DNA from: DATDRM01 sp035291705
Lineage (GTDB): Bacteria; Chloroflexota; Anaerolineae; Anaerolineales; UBA4823
Direction of reading: 5' to 3'
Length of the DNA stretch: 32,020 nucleotides
Assembly: GCA_035291705.1 (NCBI GenBank)
Contig: DATDRM010000271.1
Coordinates: 1 to 32,020, forward strand
Each line of letters begins with the position of its first letter. Positions within the stretch are counted from its first letter, which is position 1. Both the position numbers and the translations under genes were made by a program. Of the stretch, positions 1 through 8,119 are shown one piece after another. Under the pieces are notes generated by a model. That model did not search any database. It was not told the DNA's origin and saw only the letters and a list, made by a program, of their open reading frames with translations.

Positions 1-250
1 ACCCACTCAATATACCTCATAATGGCCTATCAGGCAGCCTGGTTCGCGAAAAAAGTTGCTCGGTCAAACGTTCCCCCCTACCAGCCTTTAATGAAGGCTT
101 CCCCCCATTTGCGCGAAAAATCCCCTATTCGTCAGGGCTGACGTGAAAGCCGTTGGCTTAACAATGTTGAAAAAGTGACCCGCTGATTTCAATTTTCTGG
201 TATAGTCAGGGTATTCGGAGAGGGTCACAAGAGGGCGAAAAGATATAATC
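1..250. other. Non-coding left flank
   Basis: I see no convincing gene in this stretch; the open frames on the minus strand lack family similarity and a ribosome binding site. It is moderately AT-rich near 160-250 and carries the probable promoter of the first gene. The upstream neighbour lies outside the window. Confidence 0.5.
198..206 (+). promoter_or_regulatory. Extended -10 promoter for the first gene
   Basis: TATAGT at 201-206 is preceded by TG at 198-199, giving an extended -10 (TGNTATAGT). No good -35 lies at 17 bp. Transcription would start near 213, leaving a leader of about 57 nt before the ATG at 270. This is inferred from consensus only. Confidence 0.4.
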
Positions 251-269
251 GTTGAGGAGGATGATCTGG

Positions 270-1169
270 ATGGACGATCTGGCGCTTTGGAATTTGACCC
301 GCGAGGCTTGGGGCGCGTTGGTGTCTCGCTTCGAACCGGAGATCGAACCCTTAATCCAGGAGAGTGGCTTGGATGACCGGGCATGGGGGTTGTTGCTAGC
401 CGCCTTGACTTTCGAGCCGGAACATATTACGCCGGCCCATTTGATGGTGCGCGGACCTTATACGGCTGCTGAACAATACCTGGCTCGGTTGAGAAGCTGC
501 TCTGAAAAAGGGTGTCTGAAGGAAGTGGCTCAGGGGGAATTCCGTCTCACGACTAAAGGCCGTACCGCAGCTGGACGTTTCATTAACAAGGCTCGCACGG
601 CGATGGCGAAAGTCGATTTCCTTTCATCGTTGGATTCCCAGAAACTTGCCCGCCTTCTCGGGCGCTTAGTTTTAACCTGCCTGGAAAACCCTCCTCCCCC
701 AGATACCTGGTCCATCCGTCTTAGCTATCAGCTTATGCCGGACCTTGATCCGCCATACCCTTATTTTGAGCAAGCGGTGTCATGCCTGGCCGCCTATCGA
801 GACGATGCACACCTTGAAGCCTGGAGACGGACTGGTTTAACCGCAACAGCATTGGAAGTGTTGACGTTATTTTGGCGTGATCAGGCCGGATCATTAGATG
901 AGCTGGTTGATAAACTCGCCCACAGAGGGCACTCTAAAGAGGTTTATGCCAGCGCGCTGGCAGAGTTACGTGAGGGTAAGCTGATTAGCGGCACTATCAG
1001 CGCGATTCGATTAACAGAGGCGGGGAAAACCTTCCGTGAGCAGATTGAAGCAGATACTGATCGCTTGTTTTTTGCTCCATGGTCGTGCCTTAGCCTAGCC
1101 GAAAGAACTGACCTGGAAGGATTATTGGTCCGCGTGCGAGACAGCTTGCGAGAGACGGTCAGCCAATAA
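270..1169 (+). CDS. Hypothetical protein with winged-helix-like segments
   Basis: I do not recognise a named family. The protein is about 299 residues, acidic, and without signal peptide or membrane segment. Two parts look like winged-helix DNA-binding folds. One, around residues 30-110, ends in a beta-wing-like segment FRLTTKGRTAAGRF. The other, around 190-255, ends in ISAIRLTEAGKTFREQI. The LTxxG pattern in each is typical of the wing of MarR/PadR-like proteins. The start was set at the ATG at 270 because GAGGAGG at 254-260 gives normal spacing to it; the ATG at 261 directly abuts that site. Glutamine synthetase follows 71 bp downstream on the same strand, so a regulatory link is possible but unproven. 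A non-regulatory protein with tandem winged-helix domains is equally possible. Confidence 0.7.
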   Translation: MDDLALWNLTREAWGALVSRFEPEIEPLIQESGLDDRAWGLLLAALTFEPEHITPAHLMVRGPYTAAEQYLARLRSCSEKGCLKEVAQGEFRLTTKGRTAAGRFINKARTAMAKVDFLSSLDSQKLARLLGRLVLTCLENPPPPDTWSIRLSYQLMPDLDPPYPYFEQAVSCLAAYRDDAHLEAWRRTGLTATALEVLTLFWRDQAGSLDELVDKLAHRGHSKEVYASALAELREGKLISGTISAIRLTEAGKTFREQIEADTDRLFFAPWSCLSLAERTDLEGLLVRVRDSLRETVSQ

Positions 1170-1194
1170 GTCCTAAAGGTTGTAGGAATCTACG

Positions 1195-1212
1195 GGCACA
1201 CACCGCTGTGCC
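1195..1212 (+). promoter_or_regulatory. Small hairpin in the glnA leader
   Basis: GGCACA (1195-1200) and TGTGCC (1207-1212) form a 6-bp stem with a 6-nt loop. A T-rich stretch with TCTTTCTTT follows, just before the glnA ribosome binding site GGAGG at 1231-1235. It could be a weak terminator or attenuator between the first gene and glnA. The stem is short and the T run is interrupted. Confidence 0.3.
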
Positions 1213-1240
1213 TGGATCTTTCTTTAATTTGGAGGTTTTT

Positions 1241-2575
1241 ATGGATCATCAAGAAGTGCTTAGTAAGGTAAAAGAAGACAACGTGAAGTTTATCTCCTTG
1301 CAGTTCACGGATGTCACGGGAGCCGTCAAGAGCTTAGATATCCCGCTTAATCGCTTGAATGTCGCTCTAAAAGAGGGTATTTGGTTCGACGGTTCCTCGG
1401 TCGAGGGCTTCGCACGCATCCAAGAAAGTGATATGCGCCTGGTGCCCGATCCGGCAACATATGCCTTATTGCCCTGGAGTCCGGTAGATCTGCGCAGGGC
1501 ACGCATCTTTTGTGAGATCTTCCAGCCAGATGGGTCACCCTTCCTGGGCGATCCACGCGGCACTCTTAAGCGGATGTTAGCGCAGCTTGAAGTACGCGGC
1601 TGGACGTACAACGTTGGCCCGGAGCCGGAATTTTTCCTTTTCAAGCGTAATGGCCCAACCATCCATCCAGTGCCTCACGACGTGGGTGGCTATTTTGACT
1701 TCTCAGCCAGTGATGAAGCCGTGCGCGTGCGCACCGAGTTGATGGACGCGCTAGCGGGGATGGGCCTGGAGGTTGAAATGGGCCATCACGAAGTAGCACT
1801 TGGGCAACATGAGATCGACTTTGAGTATGACGACGCCCTGCGCACGGCTGATAATGTGTTGACCTTAAAATACACTGTAAAAGCCATTGCTGCTCAACAT
1901 GATTTAGTAGCCTCATTTATGCCCAAGCCGATCTTCGGTATCAACGGCTCTGGGATGCATTGCCACCAATCGTTGTTTGACAGACAGGGAAAAAATCTAT
2001 TCTTTGATCCAAATGAAAAATATGGGCTTTCGAAATTGGCCTATGGTTTTATTGCCGGTCAACTGGCACATGCGCGGGCCTTATCAGCAGTCGTCGCTCC
2101 AACTGTGAACTCCTACAAGCGGTTGGTGCCGGGTTATGAAGCGCCGGTCTACATCGGGTGGGCGCAGATTAACCGCTCAGCTTTGATCCGCATCCCCCGC
2201 TATACCCCAGGCCGGGAAAAGTCAATCCGCGCTGAATTGAGATGCCCTGATCCCTCAGCCAATCCTTATCTGGCTTTGACGGTCATGCTGGCAGCCGCCC
2301 TGGATGGGATCGATAATGGTATGCCTGTGCCGCAACCCCTGAATGAGATCAATGTCTACCACCTGACTCCAGAAGAACGGGCAGATATGAACATCGCTGA
2401 ACTGCCCGGTTCGCTGGCCGAAGCCTTACACTTGCTGGAGGGGGATAAAGTGTTGCAGGAAGCGCTCGGACCAGCGACGTATGACAGTTTCACCCGCGCC
2501 AAATGGGCTGAGGTGGAAGAATATCGCATGAGGGTGATGGATTGGGAAGTTGAAAGATACCTTGAAGTTGCTTAA
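1241..2575 (+). CDS. glnA: Glutamine synthetase, type I
   Basis: This enzyme makes glutamine from glutamate, ammonia and ATP in the cytoplasm and is the main ammonia-assimilating step. The 444-residue protein fits the GS type I length. Visible family motifs include FTDVTGAVKSLDIP and WFDGSSVEGFARIQESD near the N-terminus, the ATP/metal region MHCHQSLF, the glutamate-binding stretch NSYKRLVPGYEAPVYIGWAQ, and an RxELRCPDPSANPYL segment. I see no NLYDLP-type adenylylation site, so it resembles the GSI-alpha class, which is regulated by feedback and transcription rather than adenylylation. The start is the ATG at 1241 with GGAGG six bases upstream; a GTG at 1208 would add an atypical extension. 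It faces the queuosine transporter gene and shares a terminator with it. Confidence 0.97.
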   Translation: MDHQEVLSKVKEDNVKFISLQFTDVTGAVKSLDIPLNRLNVALKEGIWFDGSSVEGFARIQESDMRLVPDPATYALLPWSPVDLRRARIFCEIFQPDGSPFLGDPRGTLKRMLAQLEVRGWTYNVGPEPEFFLFKRNGPTIHPVPHDVGGYFDFSASDEAVRVRTELMDALAGMGLEVEMGHHEVALGQHEIDFEYDDALRTADNVLTLKYTVKAIAAQHDLVASFMPKPIFGINGSGMHCHQSLFDRQGKNLFFDPNEKYGLSKLAYGFIAGQLAHARALSAVVAPTVNSYKRLVPGYEAPVYIGWAQINRSALIRIPRYTPGREKSIRAELRCPDPSANPYLALTVMLAAALDGIDNGMPVPQPLNEINVYHLTPEERADMNIAELPGSLAEALHLLEGDKVLQEALGPATYDSFTRAKWAEVEEYRMRVMDWEVERYLEVA

Positions 2576-2584
2576 CAGTCATTA

Positions 2585-2621
2585 GAGGTGTTTTTACGTG
2601 CTAGCGCTGTAAAAACACCTC
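2585..2621. terminator. Bidirectional terminator-like hairpin, glnA and yhhQ
   Basis: A perfect 13-bp inverted repeat (2585-2597 with 2609-2621) encloses an 11-nt loop, ten bases after the glnA stop. The stem contains a run of five T on one arm and five A on the other, so it works symmetrically for both convergent genes. No separate U tract follows on either side. The last codons and the stop (2603-2601) of the minus-strand transporter lie inside the hairpin. Confidence 0.7.
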
Positions 2622-3320
2622 GGTTGTCTCTATTGGGCTAAAGTTGGTGTCCCGATCGTAATAGTCTTCTTTTTCGGTGCGTTTTAAGGCGTTGACTACC
2701 AGGTAGGTTAGCGGGGTTGCTAGAACTTCATACCCGACTTTGAATAGCCATTGCGAAAAAATTGCGCGTTGCAGGTCACCTGCCGGAATGATCCCCCAAA
2801 AAGCAATGGTCAGAAACACAGTTGAATCTGCGGCCTGGCCGATTAAAGTTGATGTGATAGTGCGTAACCATAGGAAACGTCCGTTTGTTCTTACCTTGAG
2901 TTTGGCAAGAACAAAAGAATTCAGGAATTCTCCGATCAAGTAAGCAACAAAGGAAGCTGCCAATAAGCGCGGTGTAAACCCCAAAATAGCTTGATAGGCC
3001 TGTTGGGCGGTTTGAGGGGAATCATAGACACCGGCGGTCCAGAACGGGGCTGCTGGCAGAAGGCTACCGATCCAGATGGCGATTACTGCTAATAGATTGC
3101 AGACAAAGCCAATCCAGATCGCAAGGCGCGCCCGGGCGTAACCGTAGACCTCAGTGAGTATGTCACCGAAGATGTAGGCGATGGGGAACAGGATCACCGC
3201 AGCGGGGAGAACGAAACCAGCAAATTGCACGATTTTCACCGCGATGATATTTGAAATGATCAGCGTGGTGACAAAGACCGCGATGACCAGGGGATACCAA
3301 CGATAGCTTCTTTTTTCCAA
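2601..3320 (-). CDS. yhhQ: Queuosine precursor transporter (YhhQ/VUT family)
   Basis: This is an integral membrane protein of about 239 residues and six or so hydrophobic helices. The N-terminus has the family pattern SNIIAVKIVQFAGFVLPAAV followed by FPIAYIFGDILTEVYGY, and a later segment GQAADSTVFLTIAFWG. Members import 7-deazapurine precursors of queuosine (preQ0 or preQ1). The neighbour queF, 141 bp upstream in the same direction, reduces preQ0 to preQ1, which supports this substrate. The only start in frame is a TTG at 3320, with no clear ribosome binding site, so initiation may be weak or the start misjudged. The C-terminus (EVFLQR) is encoded by one arm of the shared terminator hairpin. 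Confidence 0.9.
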   Translation of the reverse strand: MEKRSYRWYPLVIAVFVTTLIISNIIAVKIVQFAGFVLPAAVILFPIAYIFGDILTEVYGYARARLAIWIGFVCNLLAVIAIWIGSLLPAAPFWTAGVYDSPQTAQQAYQAILGFTPRLLAASFVAYLIGEFLNSFVLAKLKVRTNGRFLWLRTITSTLIGQAADSTVFLTIAFWGIIPAGDLQRAIFSQWLFKVGYEVLATPLTYLVVNALKRTEKEDYYDRDTNFSPIETTEVFLQR

Positions 3321-3345
3321 GGTTAAACTCGATTCTGGATTATAA

Positions 3346-3401
3346 GCGATTAGCGATCACCAATCAGCAGAAAGCGATTAGCGTCTGGCAATTAGCCATC
3401 C
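3346..3401. repeat. Heptanucleotide tandem repeat array 1
   Basis: Eight consecutive 7-bp units can be read between queF and yhhQ: GCGATTA, GCGATCA, CCAATCA, GCAGAAA, GCGATTA, GCGTCTG, GCAATTA, GCCATCC. The period is exact although units vary. The array sits in the leader of yhhQ. Confidence 0.75.
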
Positions 3402-3461
3402 AGCGAGAGGGGATGGGGGTTGGTCGACACTCGTCACTCTAACATCCCGGGTTCGATGCCA

Positions 3462-3878
3462 TTACTGGCGGGCAGCAGGGGTTTTGGTATGCTCGGCTTC
3501 GACAGTAATTCCGATGCCGCCGCGGACGTTAAATATTCCGGTGACCTTAATCCAATGGGGGTCCAGGATTTCCACCAGGTCATCGCAAATCTGATTAATC
3601 ACATGCTCGTGAAATGCACCTTCTTCGCGGTATGACCATAGGTAGAGCTTGAAGGACTTAGATTCCACGATCTTCTGATCGGGCACGTACTGGACGCGCA
3701 GGGTAGCGAAATCCGGCTGACCGGTCATCGGGCACAGGCAGGTGAATTCGTTAGTTTCCAGGCTGACCAGGTAGTACCTGTCAGGTGAACGGTTTGGAAA
3801 GGCTTCTAATGTTTTGCTAGGCTTAGCTTTCCGCCCCAAAATCGTTAATCCTTCCAGATCAGAAGGTTCGGTTTGCAT
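3462..3878 (-). CDS. queF: NADPH-dependent preQ0 reductase
   Basis: QueF reduces the nitrile of 7-cyano-7-deazaguanine (preQ0) to the amine preQ1, a step of queuosine tRNA modification. The 138-residue protein is of the short, unimodular type. EFTCLCPMTGQPD holds the catalytic cysteine (Cys49, before Pro) and the proton-donor aspartate (Asp56). ESKSFKLYLWSYR (from residue 72) is the NADPH/family signature, and Glu91 in FHEH fits the substrate-binding glutamate. The start has a strong GAGGAG site lying over the stop of the upstream hydrolase gene, so the two are probably co-transcribed. The rest of the Q pathway is not in the window, and with the transporter next door the organism may partly salvage precursor. 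Confidence 0.95.
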   Translation of the reverse strand: MQTEPSDLEGLTILGRKAKPSKTLEAFPNRSPDRYYLVSLETNEFTCLCPMTGQPDFATLRVQYVPDQKIVESKSFKLYLWSYREEGAFHEHVINQICDDLVEILDPHWIKVTGIFNVRGGIGITVEAEHTKTPAARQ

Positions 3879-3882
3879 AAGA

Positions 3883-4698
3883 TTAACTCCTCAAGTTAAC
3901 AATCTGATCGAGGAAACCCAACACTGCTTGATTAAGGATCTCGGGTTTACTGAGGTGAGGTTGGTGACCACATCTTGGGATAGCATACCCGCGCGCATCG
4001 GGTAGAGCGTCCACCAACTTTGGAAACAAATCTGGATTCAGCGACAGATCGTTATCACCCCAAATCACCAGGGTGGGTGTGGTAATCTTGGGCAGATACT
4101 TGGTCAGGTCAGGGATTGTTCCGGTAATATAGACAATATAAGGAGAAGCTCGCTTGTAGTCTGACGCAATCTGTGTGCGTGTGTGCGTCATATCATAAGA
4201 TGCGGTATCCAAATCTAATCCGGTTAAGGCATGGATCAGCCAGTATGGCGCGGCGCGCAAGGCTTTCTCTCCCAGCTCAGGCCGGCGTTGGACCAGGCGA
4301 AGCAGGGGCGAGAGTTGGCCAGGCCTGAATAAAGGATTGATCAGCACCATTCCCTGAACATTTTCAGGCCGGTCGAGGGCGTATTTCAGGCTTAAGAGAC
4401 CACCCAACGAGTGGCCAACCAAAATGAGAGGTTGGTTGAAATTTAGGTCAGCGATCCAGGAAAGCAAGTGAGTATATAGTGCGTCAAAATCATACACTTC
4501 GGGTGTGTCTGGCTTGGTGCTTTGGCCATGTCCCCATAAGTCCGGGGCATAGCCCCGAAAGCCGGCCTGGGTGAGCTGGGGCAAGAGATATTTCCAATCG
4601 TAAAGCGAGGCGGCAATCCCATGAAGCAGGATCACCGGAGGTCCGTCACCGTGGACGACATAGTGGAGAGACACGAGTTCGTTTTGTTTGGTTCGCAT
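3883..4698 (-). CDS. Alpha/beta-fold hydrolase
   Basis: A cytoplasmic serine hydrolase of the alpha/beta fold, about 271 residues. The sequence shows the oxyanion region VILLHGIAAS, a DLWGHGQS turn, the nucleophile elbow GHSLGG, an acid in VIWGDNDLSL, and a late catalytic histidine in RCGHQPHLSKPE. The substrate is not predictable; relatives include haloalkane dehalogenases, esterases and C-C bond hydrolases. The ATG at 4698 is preferred; a TTG at 4704 overlaps the stop of the upstream fusion gene as TTGA, implying translational coupling. The upstream gene also begins with a hydrolase domain, so the locus carries two hydrolases, possibly acting on the same ester or CoA-linked chemistry. Confidence 0.88.
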   Translation of the reverse strand: MRTKQNELVSLHYVVHGDGPPVILLHGIAASLYDWKYLLPQLTQAGFRGYAPDLWGHGQSTKPDTPEVYDFDALYTHLLSWIADLNFNQPLILVGHSLGGLLSLKYALDRPENVQGMVLINPLFRPGQLSPLLRLVQRRPELGEKALRAAPYWLIHALTGLDLDTASYDMTHTRTQIASDYKRASPYIVYITGTIPDLTKYLPKITTPTLVIWGDNDLSLNPDLFPKLVDALPDARGYAIPRCGHQPHLSKPEILNQAVLGFLDQIVNLRS

Positions 4699-4700
4699 AC

Positions 4701-7199
4701 TCAATTGTTTTGCTCAAAGAGTTTCACCAGCTCCCTTCGGATAACCTTTCCGATGAAGGTGCGTGGGAAATCGTCCACGAAAATCACCAGTCTCGGCACC
4801 AGATCCGGCGGTAAACGGCGCTTACAATAGGCGATCAATGCATCAGCTTGCGGACGATCCCTTTGTGCGATGATGAAGGCAACTGGTTGGTTGGCGATGG
4901 CGACGACGGCAGCTTCCTTGACCTGTGGAACTTCAAATAATACCTCTTCAACATCGCGCGGAAAGGCGGGTGTGCCCGGTTTGGAAGGATACCACATATC
5001 GGCTTTCCGAGCGATGATGCGGAAATACCCGTCGGAGTCCATCTGAGCGATATCGCCGGTCAGTAAAAAGCCATCTGCGTTGATAACACGCCGAGTTTCT
5101 TCTGGGTTGTCCCAGTAGCCGAGCATGACCTGTGGCCCGCGCACCGCTAGTTCACCGACCTGTCCCACTTTGACTTCTTTTCGCCCTCTGACTAAATCTA
5201 CAACGCGGGCTTCCGTGGAGGGAAGCGGAATGCCGATCGAGCCGATTTTTCGCAAGCCGTTCAGCGGGTTAGCGTGCGTGACTGGTCCGGCCTCTGTCAG
5301 CCCATATCCTTCCACCAACCGCCCCCGAGTGAGTTTCTCGAACGCCTCTTGAACTTCAACTGGCAGAGGCGCGGAGCCGCTGACGCAGGCCTTGATCGAT
5401 TGAATTCCATACTTACGCACCCCAGGAAAATCTTTAATCGCCAGGTACATATTCGGGACGCCGGGAAAAACAGTTGGATGATGGTTTTGGATGGTTTTTA
5501 GCACGTCGACCACCTCGAAGGTCGGCTTGAGGATGAGCGTTGCTCCAAGGGCGACTGGCACGTTGAGTGCAGTGGTCAAACCGTAGCTGTGTGAAAATGG
5601 CAATACACACAGGAAGCGCTCCCTACCTTCTGCGAAGGCTGGCAGCCAGTGGCGGGTCTGTAATGCATTGGCGATCAGGTTACGGTGGGAGAGCATTACG
5701 CCTTTGGGAGCGGCAGTGGTTCCTCCAGTGAACTGTATCACTGCCAGGTCTTCAGGCGATTGGTCGACCTCTGTTATGTGTTGGTCACGGATCGCAAGCA
5801 GGCGTTTAAATTGGTGAGTCCTGGCGTCTAAAGGGATATCCGATTGGTGACGAAGGCGCTTCTCACGGGAGAGCATAAGCCCGAGTCGCTTGGGGAGCGG
5901 TAAGTAGTCGCCGATGTGCGTGAAGATGATGTGTTCCAGGAGGACAACATTATCCTCTACCAGCCCAGCTTTAATTTCTTCTACGAGTTTATCAAATTGA
6001 GTCAGGGTGATCAGGACGCGCGCACCAGCTTCGTGCACCTGGCGGATTAATTCTTTCGGATCGGTGGAAGGTAAAGTAAAGACGGCGACGGCGCCAGTCT
6101 CCAACGTGCCGAAGAAACCGATCACCATCTGGGGTAAATTGGGGAGCAGCAACATTACCCGGTCGCCGCGGTTCACTCCCAAGGAGCGTAGCGCATTGGC
6201 GAAGCGAACGACATCCTGATGAAAGCGGCGATAGGTTATGCGTTTACCCTCAAAGATGATTGCAATCTGCCGGGGAAAACGGTTGGTGGCGGAACGTAAA
6301 ATATAGTTTAAGGGGACGCGAGGGATAGCAACTGTATACGGCACACCATTATCATAATAGGCCAACCAGGGGCGTTCCTGCACTAAGGCTGCTCTCGACG
6401 TGGAATCTATCGTCCGCGATTCATCTCTCCAGGAACGCTGACTTCGCTCCAGACAGCGTTGAATGACGCGGTTGACAGCATCCCGGCGTTCCAACATGAC
6501 TAGATGCCCAGAGGCACCGACGTTGACCTCTTCCGCATTGGGGATGGCGCGCGCTACTTCTTCGAAAAGAGGTCGGGCGAAAACGATGTCGAGATGGCCA
6601 TGGATCACCGTTGTCGGGACGCGTAGGTCGCGGAACAAACTCCAGCCGTTCCAGGCGGCGATATTATGATGGTACCAGGAATACATCACTTGAGGTGGCG
6701 CAGCTAACCAACCCCGAACGAAGGGGGCGAGCGCACGTAAGACAACAAGGGGGAGACTCAGCAAGAGACGATAGAAAGGATTGAGATTGAATTCACCAGC
6801 GGTGGCGATCAAGATCAGATTCGCTACACGTTCCGGATGAGCGACGGCGTACTCTGTTGCTATGGCACCCCCGAAGGAGTGGCCGATCAGAAAAAATTGG
6901 TCATCGACATTTAACTCTTCGAGGGCCGTCTCCAAATCACGCAGGATTTGAGCCATCGTGTACTTTCCCTCCGGCTTATCTGCGCGACCATGACCGCGTA
7001 AATCAAGGGCGATCACCCGGTTGGAAAAGGAGAACTCCTCAAGTTGATACTTCCACTGCCTAGCCTGACCGCCATAGCCGTGGAGAAACACGATTGTCCT
7101 TTGAGGATGATCAGGCGAGATATCAATCGCCGAAAGCCGGATTGATGGTATGGTTGAGACGCGTACGGGGCGCCGGTAGAGTGCGAGATCTATTCCCAT
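4701..7199 (-). CDS. Alpha/beta hydrolase / acyl-CoA ligase fusion protein
   Basis: This 832-residue protein joins two enzymes. Residues 1-255 are an alpha/beta hydrolase with nucleophile Ser108 in GHSFGG, acid Asp204 in GHLD and His232 in SGHLVMLE. Residues about 290-832 are an AMP-forming acyl-CoA synthetase with the ATP loop TGGTTAAPKG (491-500), the YGLTEAGP motif, LLTGDIAQMDSDGYF, and the C-terminal lysine region FIGKVIRREL. The ligase part resembles long-chain fatty acid-CoA ligases. The likely role is to release a carboxylic acid from an ester or amide and activate it as a CoA thioester, but the substrate is unknown. The start ATG has GAGGAA five bases upstream. It heads the minus-strand operon that continues through the second hydrolase, queF and yhhQ. 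Confidence 0.93.
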   Translation of the reverse strand: MGIDLALYRRPVRVSTIPSIRLSAIDISPDHPQRTIVFLHGYGGQARQWKYQLEEFSFSNRVIALDLRGHGRADKPEGKYTMAQILRDLETALEELNVDDQFFLIGHSFGGAIATEYAVAHPERVANLILIATAGEFNLNPFYRLLLSLPLVVLRALAPFVRGWLAAPPQVMYSWYHHNIAAWNGWSLFRDLRVPTTVIHGHLDIVFARPLFEEVARAIPNAEEVNVGASGHLVMLERRDAVNRVIQRCLERSQRSWRDESRTIDSTSRAALVQERPWLAYYDNGVPYTVAIPRVPLNYILRSATNRFPRQIAIIFEGKRITYRRFHQDVVRFANALRSLGVNRGDRVMLLLPNLPQMVIGFFGTLETGAVAVFTLPSTDPKELIRQVHEAGARVLITLTQFDKLVEEIKAGLVEDNVVLLEHIIFTHIGDYLPLPKRLGLMLSREKRLRHQSDIPLDARTHQFKRLLAIRDQHITEVDQSPEDLAVIQFTGGTTAAPKGVMLSHRNLIANALQTRHWLPAFAEGRERFLCVLPFSHSYGLTTALNVPVALGATLILKPTFEVVDVLKTIQNHHPTVFPGVPNMYLAIKDFPGVRKYGIQSIKACVSGSAPLPVEVQEAFEKLTRGRLVEGYGLTEAGPVTHANPLNGLRKIGSIGIPLPSTEARVVDLVRGRKEVKVGQVGELAVRGPQVMLGYWDNPEETRRVINADGFLLTGDIAQMDSDGYFRIIARKADMWYPSKPGTPAFPRDVEEVLFEVPQVKEAAVVAIANQPVAFIIAQRDRPQADALIAYCKRRLPPDLVPRLVIFVDDFPRTFIGKVIRRELVKLFEQNN

Positions 7200-7256
7200 T
7201 GATTTCCTCAGCTATTCAGAGCCACCTCACAAAATTGATATTTAGTAGATTATCAG

Positions 7257-7286
7257 AAATTATAAAACCATATGGTTTTATAATTT
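7257..7286. promoter_or_regulatory. 30-bp perfect palindrome with divergent -10 boxes
   Basis: A perfect dyad is centred between 7271 and 7272 around CCATATGG, with AT-rich arms of 15 bp. Each arm carries TATAAT: 7279-7284 on the plus strand and 7264-7259 on the minus strand. It lies between divergent genes, the hydrolase/ligase fusion and the zinc-ribbon protein. It may be an operator overlapping two promoters, or an RNA hairpin. Matching -35 boxes are poor. Confidence 0.5.
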
Positions 7287-7288
7287 TA

Positions 7289-7378
7289 GGAGTTACGCAG
7301 AGGTGGGGATTGGGGGTGTGTTTGGGCGGGCAACGCCCGCCCAAACACACCCCGTCCTCATTCCAACTGCGTAAGTCC
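7289..7378. mobile_element. MITE-like palindromic element (90 bp)
   Basis: Terminal inverted repeats GGAGTTACGCAG (7289-7300) and CTGCGTAAGTCC (7367-7378) match at 11 of 12 positions. Inside is a perfect 19-bp inverted repeat, 7313-7331 against 7335-7353, with a 3-nt AAC loop, rich in GGGCGGGC. There is no coding capacity. AT-rich flanks of similar sequence adjoin both ends, but I cannot define a target duplication. This is typical of a non-autonomous element or a large intergenic stem-loop. Confidence 0.6.
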
Positions 7379-7424
7379 AAAATTTTATATAATTCCTTAA
7401 TCTTACACATGGAGGGTAATCACT

Positions 7425-8078
7425 ATGGCTGAAAAAATGGAATTCGTCAATAACTATTCAGACTTAAGCACAAACCAGGGATATCAATTTGAGTTTTATT
7501 GTAATCGCTGTGGTAGTGGCTATCGCACCCATTTTAAGCCCTCTATCACTGGCACAGTATCTGGAGCGATGGATGCTGCAAACAGTCTCTTCGGTGGTTT
7601 TTTTGGCAAAGCTGCTGACTTAAGCGAACGTGTCCGATCCGCGAGTTGGGAGAAAGCTCATGATGAAGCTTTTCAGAATGCGATTGAAGAACTAAAACCC
7701 GACTTTATCCAATGTCCACGGTGTTCAAGTTGGGTTTGCCGGAGAAATTGCTGGAATACACAACGTGGTCTGTGTAAAGGTTGTGCCCCCGATTTAGGGG
7801 TAGAGATGTCAGCTGCTCAATCAAGTCGCACGGTCGAAGAGATTTGGGCGCACTCCAAAATGGCAGAGGAAGATCGAGAAATGTTGCAGGAAAAGAGTTG
7901 GCGTGAAGGAGTGCGAGCAACTTGTCCCAATTGCGAATCTCCGCTGGCAAAGAATGTCAAGTTTTGCCCCGAATGCGGTGCGAATATTAAAAGCTCTACG
8001 CATTGCTCGGAATGTGGCGTAGAATTACAACCGGGAGCCAAATTTTGTGCAGAATGCGGAACAAAAGTAGCAAAATAA
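7425..8078 (+). CDS. Multi-zinc-ribbon protein
   Basis: The 217-residue protein has eight cysteine pairs that look like zinc-ribbon knuckles: 26/29, 97/100, 105/109, 117/120, 167/170, 181/184, 194/197 and 208/211. The last four pairs form a double zinc-ribbon (DZANK-like) C-terminus with the repeated pattern CPxCG and GAKFCxECG. Residues about 43-65 are small and glycine-rich, which could be membrane-associated or flexible, and 135-162 are charged and helical. No enzyme motif is visible. Such proteins are poorly characterised and often serve as adaptors. The start has GGAGGG eight bases upstream. The YjbQ-family gene starts 41 bp downstream, probably in the same transcript. Confidence 0.85.
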   Translation: MAEKMEFVNNYSDLSTNQGYQFEFYCNRCGSGYRTHFKPSITGTVSGAMDAANSLFGGFFGKAADLSERVRSASWEKAHDEAFQNAIEELKPDFIQCPRCSSWVCRRNCWNTQRGLCKGCAPDLGVEMSAAQSSRTVEEIWAHSKMAEEDREMLQEKSWREGVRATCPNCESPLAKNVKFCPECGANIKSSTHCSECGVELQPGAKFCAECGTKVAK

Positions 8079-8119
8079 CCTTGCCAGTCAATAAACCACC
8101 AGCGAACAAACTAAATTAT

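Noticed and set aside
3420..3635. Plus-strand open frame of 71 codons over queF
   Set aside because: It is the antisense shadow of queF, lacks a ribosome binding site and shows no family features.
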